This document shows positions 59,438 through 64,000 of a DNA stretch of 64,000 bases, one piece after another. Source of the DNA: Aquatica leii (Eukaryota > Arthropoda > Insecta > Coleoptera > Lampyridae). The position numbers were made by a program, and so were the translations under genes. Position 1 is the first letter of the stretch, and the number at the start of each line of letters is the position of its first letter. The stretch lies in contig CM069433.1 in NCBI GenBank assembly GCA_035610365.1, positions 57,216,487-57,280,486 of the forward strand, written 5' to 3'. The notes under the pieces are model-generated. The model searched no databases, was not told where the DNA came from, and saw only the letters and a program-made list of their open reading frames with translations.

Positions 59438-59762
59438 GTTTTCAGGGAGAGACTAGGACCAAGCCTAAAAAGTCTGAGTGTTTAACTACGACGCGGTCTA
59501 AGCCGAAAATCGCTTGTAATCATAAACAAAATGCACAGCCAAATACGATAGTTCGGCGTTTGCGTTTACGTTTATTTATTATTCATTACAGTTTTCGATT
59601 ATATATATGCGGAAGTAATTTGTAACATATTTTTTACAATATTATTGTTTTTTTGCACTGGGAAAAATTGAATGTCTTGTTTTTGACCAAAATTTCGAAT
59701 GTTCATTTATTCCACTTGACCCTACGCAATATAGAGCCGTTATTTTTATAATCTGATCTTTA

Positions 59763-60108
59763 TACTGACGATAAAAATTAAACCTCTTAAGATTATTGAA
59801 CAGAGTCCTTCTAAATAGGAGAGGGCGACAGAAAACACTACTTCATGTGTTTTTTTTATAGCGACGTTTGGTTTTTGGTCTTTGTGAGTTTGTTGTAACT
59901 ATTATTTGTTTTTTAAATCATTTACAATTTAATGTTTTATGTTATTTATTATTTTTTACTAATTGGCTTTGTTTGGCGAATTCATCGCTACTTGTTTTAC
60001 ATTTTTTTGGCCTGAAGCAATGGACACTTTGTCCTCGAAACGACGCTATAAAAAACACAGTGTTTTCTGTTGCCTTCTCCTACTTTGAAGGATTTAACAC
60101 CATTTTGT
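59763..60108 (+). mobile_element. Fold-back element D with hammerhead-like core
   Basis: A 346-bp insertion between perfect 11-bp repeats TCTGATCTTTA (59,752-59,762 and 60,109-60,119). The inverted arms are at about 59,803-59,872 and 60,036-60,097 (GACAGAAAACAC.. and complement). The length, arm layout, spacer and core sequence match element A, so they are one family. It lies 40 bp beyond the pogo-like element. Confidence 0.78.
60011..60046 (+). ncRNA. Hammerhead-like core, diverged (D)
   Basis: CTGAAGC (60,012-60,018) differs by one base from the CUGANGA box. It is followed by the stem GGAC-ACTTT-GTCC (60,022-60,034) and GAAAC (60,037-60,041). Compared with A (GTGC/GCAC), the stem bases changed but still pair. 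Confidence 0.42.
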
Positions 60109-60119
60109 TCTGATCTTTA

Positions 60120-61179
60120 CAGTTAACATCTTACAAGATGAAAAAGATTTTTTTGATTTGATTTAAATAAAGACAATGTTAAACAAGTTTGCAGTATTGA
60201 TGTCTTCTAAACGTTCAAAAAAAAATGTTTAAAAGATATTGATGAAAGTACAAACATATTTTCAATTTAAATGATAATCAAACTATAACGGATTTAAAAA
60301 AAAGAATTTAGTTAATTGCAGTTCTAATGGGTCCGATTTAACTTTATGAAACAAAATTTTAACAGACAACATTGTAATTTTAATGGTTTCAAAGATAAAA
60401 TGCTAAGAAAATTTACCAATTTGCAAAAATAGATACTTATACTTCCGACATCCCTTTGTGAGGTTAATTTAAAAAAAATTTAAAATTGTATTTTTATAGC
60501 ATATCTTGATTGTCTTATTCTATAACAAAACATTATTTAAAATGTCAAAAGCTTTATGTAAAGTATGAAATACATGTTAAGATTGTATCAAAACATTTTC
60601 GTTTATACTTAATCAAAAGTGACTGTTAAAAACAACTATTTGTTTTGTTAAACTATCAAAGCTCTACGCATTTTTTAAATTTTTTGTTTATTTCGGAATA
60701 TTTGTTATGTTGTAAGGTCATCAGGAAAGCAATTTTATTAAAAAAGAACCTATCAGTTTTAAATATTGTTATAGACAAGCAGTCAAACTAAACTAAATTC
60801 AATGTTTGTTTTTAAATTTTTTAAAATTATATAAACACCGTTTCATAGTTTTAGTCATGTAATTTAAGTTATTTAGATAGTAACGTGAACGAATGTTGAG
60901 TAGAATGCTTAAAACAGCGACAGTCATCATAGAACCTTTAACGCCTTTATTGCCAACTACACTTGAAATGCCAATGTAGCTGTGATCCACAATTAAATAG
61001 TCAAATGTCAATAATTTTATGTTAACTGTTCACGTTTATTTTAGAAAACGTTAAAATGTGTTAAGTCAATTAAACTTAAGTTGCTAATCCCGTTAAGGAG
61101 AACTTTTATCTTACTTAGATCATAAAATAATGTTTGAACTTAAATCAAACAACCAAGTCAAGAAATAAACACGTTTGCA
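60120..61179. other. No gene seen
   Basis: AT-rich DNA without recognised elements or genes. Confidence 0.4.
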
Positions 61180-63130
61180 TTTTTGGTATGTAGACTAGTT
61201 TATAGTAAAGTGGTTACATTAGTCATTACAATACAAAGAAGTGGGGTTTATCCCTTAGTCATTGTTGATATGTTAATGACCAAATTAAATTTCAAGCCTT
61301 AGGCAACACCTGCCATATTTGAATACAATGCCTTCATTTTTTTCTGTCACGAAAAAAACATAGCATCAAATTACTACTAACATTTAATAATATCCATCTC
61401 TACTTACAAGCTACTAAAATTTAAGTGCCTGTTTATTGCAGACAATAAAATTCAATTGTTGTAATTAATCAAATGCATTGTTAATAAATGTAGTAATTTA
61501 TAACGACAAATTCGTGTTTAATGCATACTTGGTGTAGGAAGTTTCTATCTAAAAGGTACGTATACAGTGCAACGTCTTGTTGAATTAGAGATTTCTACTT
61601 AACGTGGCACTAACGTAAAGGCGTGCTTTTATGCATACACGAATATGCATGTGTATAGATTAACTATTAATTAATTACGTCGTAAACGAGTAGCGAGCTG
61701 TAGAACAGCAAGATAACAACGCTAATGAGATTAAGTATAACAAGCACTACCTTAGGTAGCTGTTTAATTGTTAGTTCACAGAAAGGCGTTACGATAGCCT
61801 TATACAGTGCGGCATTAACTGGCATTCTTTAAGTTTTTTATTCTGTTTGTAATTTTAAAAAAACCGTTAATATATGATAGATGGATAGTAAATTAGTAAC
61901 TAACGGTACTCGAAAAAAAAACAGCGTTACATTGCTACTTGTCTTACAGGCGGCTGGTACAACTGATAATGGCACGTCTGTCCCCATTATAGAGTCAATT
62001 AAAGAAAACTAGCGAGGCCGAAGTGTTGTAAATTGTATTCGTTTCTAAAGATTACATCACGATACAACTTACAAGTCGTATATATTACTTTATTTGCTTC
62101 TGTAGTAATTGGTTTATCGGATACGTGTAGCAGCTTATTTACAACATGAAAAGGCCGACCTTAAAATTGCAAGTTATAGAATTTAGTAATTTTAAATGTT
62201 TTTGCAGTTTAATGATCGCTTTAATTTACGTAGCAGGATGTAAATTATGCAGGCTTGTTAGTTTATTACTAGTACGAATGCAAATTAATAAAGGTTTTAG
62301 TTACTCAAGACAATGTGATTACAATTATTATAATTTACATATCTACAAATTATTATTCCATTAAAAACGGCAAGCTAATTATTGCAAAATAAGTTTTTGC
62401 AATGAAGTAATAAAACTGATTTATATAGATTAAAGCATGACAATAAATAATTATTGGGATCCTGTAGTTAAACATAAATGTCAGCTAAGTGGTTGTTTTG
62501 AGGCCGGCTGCTTTGCAAAGTACAACATAGTAATGCAAATCAGACAGATTAGCTGTTTATCAGAAAAGCACTAACACATTTTGGTACTTAATTCTTCAAA
62601 GATTCTACGTTGGCCGTTTGCGGCATATCTATCTGAAATAGGTGGACGTGTTGGCAGAATACAGTAATTAATTTGACGTATCGATATTTTGGGAAACAGT
62701 GTTGCTTATAGCTGTCACGTAAATGCGTGTCGGTTCGATTATTTACCAACCGGTTCCACCCGTTTGCAATTTATTATTACTCCGATATCGTTATGAAATG
62801 CTGTCACTGTATATTTTACCAGTAGACGCTTTATGATTGCAATAAATATCTCGATAAACGATCTTTTAAATTATAACTGTGATAGATATTTGCCCACTCA
62901 ACTCCAGGGAGGAGTCGACTATAATTTATAGCACCATTTATCAAGGCTACACACCCTCTGTTAACTGCGAGCCAATTCGAGATGTGTGCTGTGATACTGA
63001 ACATTGTTCACATTGGGATGTTGTTTCAGCTTGACTTGACCTCATTCGTTTCTGTAATGTCTTCTTTCAACTTTCGCCGACCAGATATATGATTAATGTA
63101 TACACTTTTATGATCCCTTCGAGGCATTCA
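61180..63130. promoter_or_regulatory. Candidate conserved non-coding region 3
   Basis: A long stretch of balanced, non-repetitive sequence without frames or inverted ends. It is densest at 61,660-62,050 and 62,460-63,130. It contains clustered homeodomain-like TAATTA/TAATTG and TTTATGATTG-like sites and balanced segments such as GGCCGTTTGCGGCATATC and CAACCGGTTCCACCCG. The texture fits enhancer DNA near a developmental gene. This is inference. Confidence 0.33.
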
Positions 63131-64000
63131 AGAGTTGAGGAGGAGATTTAAACAAATTTATTTGCTATTGTTACTTTAATGTTGTGAATAATGTGAATGT
63201 AACTTCAACAAACGATCAAGCCAACAATAAAAATCTATGTTAGTAATATTTTACATTGTTCGAGAAAGAATACGAAACCATTATTTTAGTTTTTGTTTTC
63301 AGATTAAATTCGACAACATTCCGGTTTTTGTTCAACATTCTTTAGTAACCTTGTCTTATGTTAAAAATGACAAAATATTGCTTTGTTGCGTATTTGCTTA
63401 TTGTATAATTCAAAGATAAATCGCGGACATGCTCTAGCAGTAGACATCAATATACGGTACACGTCCAACTCTGTTGAGTTCTCCACCGTTACATTCGTAT
63501 TGGCACATGGGCAAACCGATAGAGCTCTATCTCTGTTGAACGATATAGAGCATACTGATAGCTATATTTCAGTTTTCTGTCAGCTCAATACGTCAACCTT
63601 TCAATTTCATAGTAAATCCCGTATTATTTGTTTTTGTTAACATTTTAATAATTTTATCGAAACATTATTAATTCGATCATTTTGTAGCTTTGATAAAAAC
63701 GATTTTCATGTTATGGGATAATCATTAAAGGTTGCATTTACGTAGTTCTGTTGAAATGTATGCATTTAAAGAAGAACTTTTTTTAAAATGCTTTGTCTTT
63801 ATGCAAAATAAGCTAAGATTACTTGCAACATAATTTACGTAAATTAAATTCACCAATAATACGTACATTATTAATGAAAATGTACAAAATAAAACTGTAA
63901 AATGAAACGTCGTATTTTGTATTTGATTTTATCTCTTGTCATTGACCTTCAAATTATTTTGTGTTTGTTTAAGAAGAAAGTAAAGGTGCTTTTACATGAA
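63131..64000. other. No gene seen
   Basis: AT-rich DNA to the window end. The reading frames of 60 and 85 codons at 63,237-63,640 do not resemble a known family. Confidence 0.4.

Larger units (their letters stand above)
57311..59722 (-). mobile_element. Pogo-like (Tc1/mariner) element with both ends
   Basis: Inverted ends GGGTCAAGTGG (57,311) and CCACTTGACCC (ending 59,722) are flanked by TA on both sides (57,309-57,310 and 59,723-59,724). The 2.4-kb length is close to that of complete pogo-like elements. The interior carries a transposase on the minus strand and a strong internal hairpin near 59,330-59,436. Both ends are present, but the gene is decayed. Confidence 0.85.

Noticed and set aside
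59347-59625. 92-codon plus-strand frame
   Set aside because: It reads through the hairpin arms of the pogo-like element, which is why its start repeats on the other strand.

Overview
The window is AT-rich animal DNA, most likely from an insect: short introns with GT/AG borders, insect-type mobile elements (piggyBac, BEL/Pao, R1/I-like LINE, Penelope-like), and no operons or ribosome binding sites. I found no convincing intact host protein gene. It reads as an intergenic or intronic desert, built mostly from mobile-element remains, with three stretches of balanced, non-repetitive sequence that could be conserved regulatory DNA (about 16.4-17.4 kb, 39.3-40.1 kb and 61.2-63.1 kb).

Layout. 1-2.07 kb: broken piggyBac transposase (minus). 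6.4-7.0 kb: PIF/Harbinger transposase remnant (plus). 7.5-8.6 kb: YqaJ-type exonuclease gene remnant (minus). 8.67-9.01 kb: a fold-back element with a hammerhead-ribozyme-like core. 9.59-15.02 kb: a hAT-like element with an 8-bp target duplication, carrying two more fold-back elements and a 3.3-kb TA-flanked element that holds exons of a split gene with a possible SAM domain. 20.98-23.78 kb: a jockey/CR1-group LINE with PHD-finger ORF1, endonuclease and partial RT, and an A AAA AAC heptamer at the ORF1 stop. 24.28-25.33 kb: a small 2-bp-TSD transposon. 25.9-26.6 kb: mariner-like transposase remnant. 29.8-38.8 kb: a nest in which a young BEL/Pao retrotransposon (29,999-36,576) and an 820-bp transposon sit inside an older element. 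41.4-45.4 kb: an old Ty3/Gypsy fossil with a 1.1-kb transposon inside it. 46.2-48.4 kb: hAT transposase of the DUF4371/ZMYM1-like group. 48.86-49.42 kb: Tc1 remnant. 50.4-51.9 kb: Penelope-like element with RT and GIY-YIG. 55.1-56.4 kb: R1/I-like LINE fragment. 57.31-59.72 kb: pogo-like element with both ends and its TA duplication. 59.76-60.11 kb: fourth fold-back element.

The most interesting signal is the set of four short (242-346 bp) fold-back insertions. Each is flanked by a perfect 10-13 bp target duplication. Three carry a sequence near the hammerhead core (CUGANGA, stem II, GAAA) with stem II changed but still paired. They may be tails of Penelope-like elements or an inverted-repeat relative of the small hammerhead retroelements (retrozymes) of animals. 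Second is the LINE whose ORF2 has no ATG and lies in the -1 frame directly after a canonical slippery heptamer. Third is a group of 2-bp-TSD elements with CCC...AGCA-like ends and element-specific subterminal repeats.
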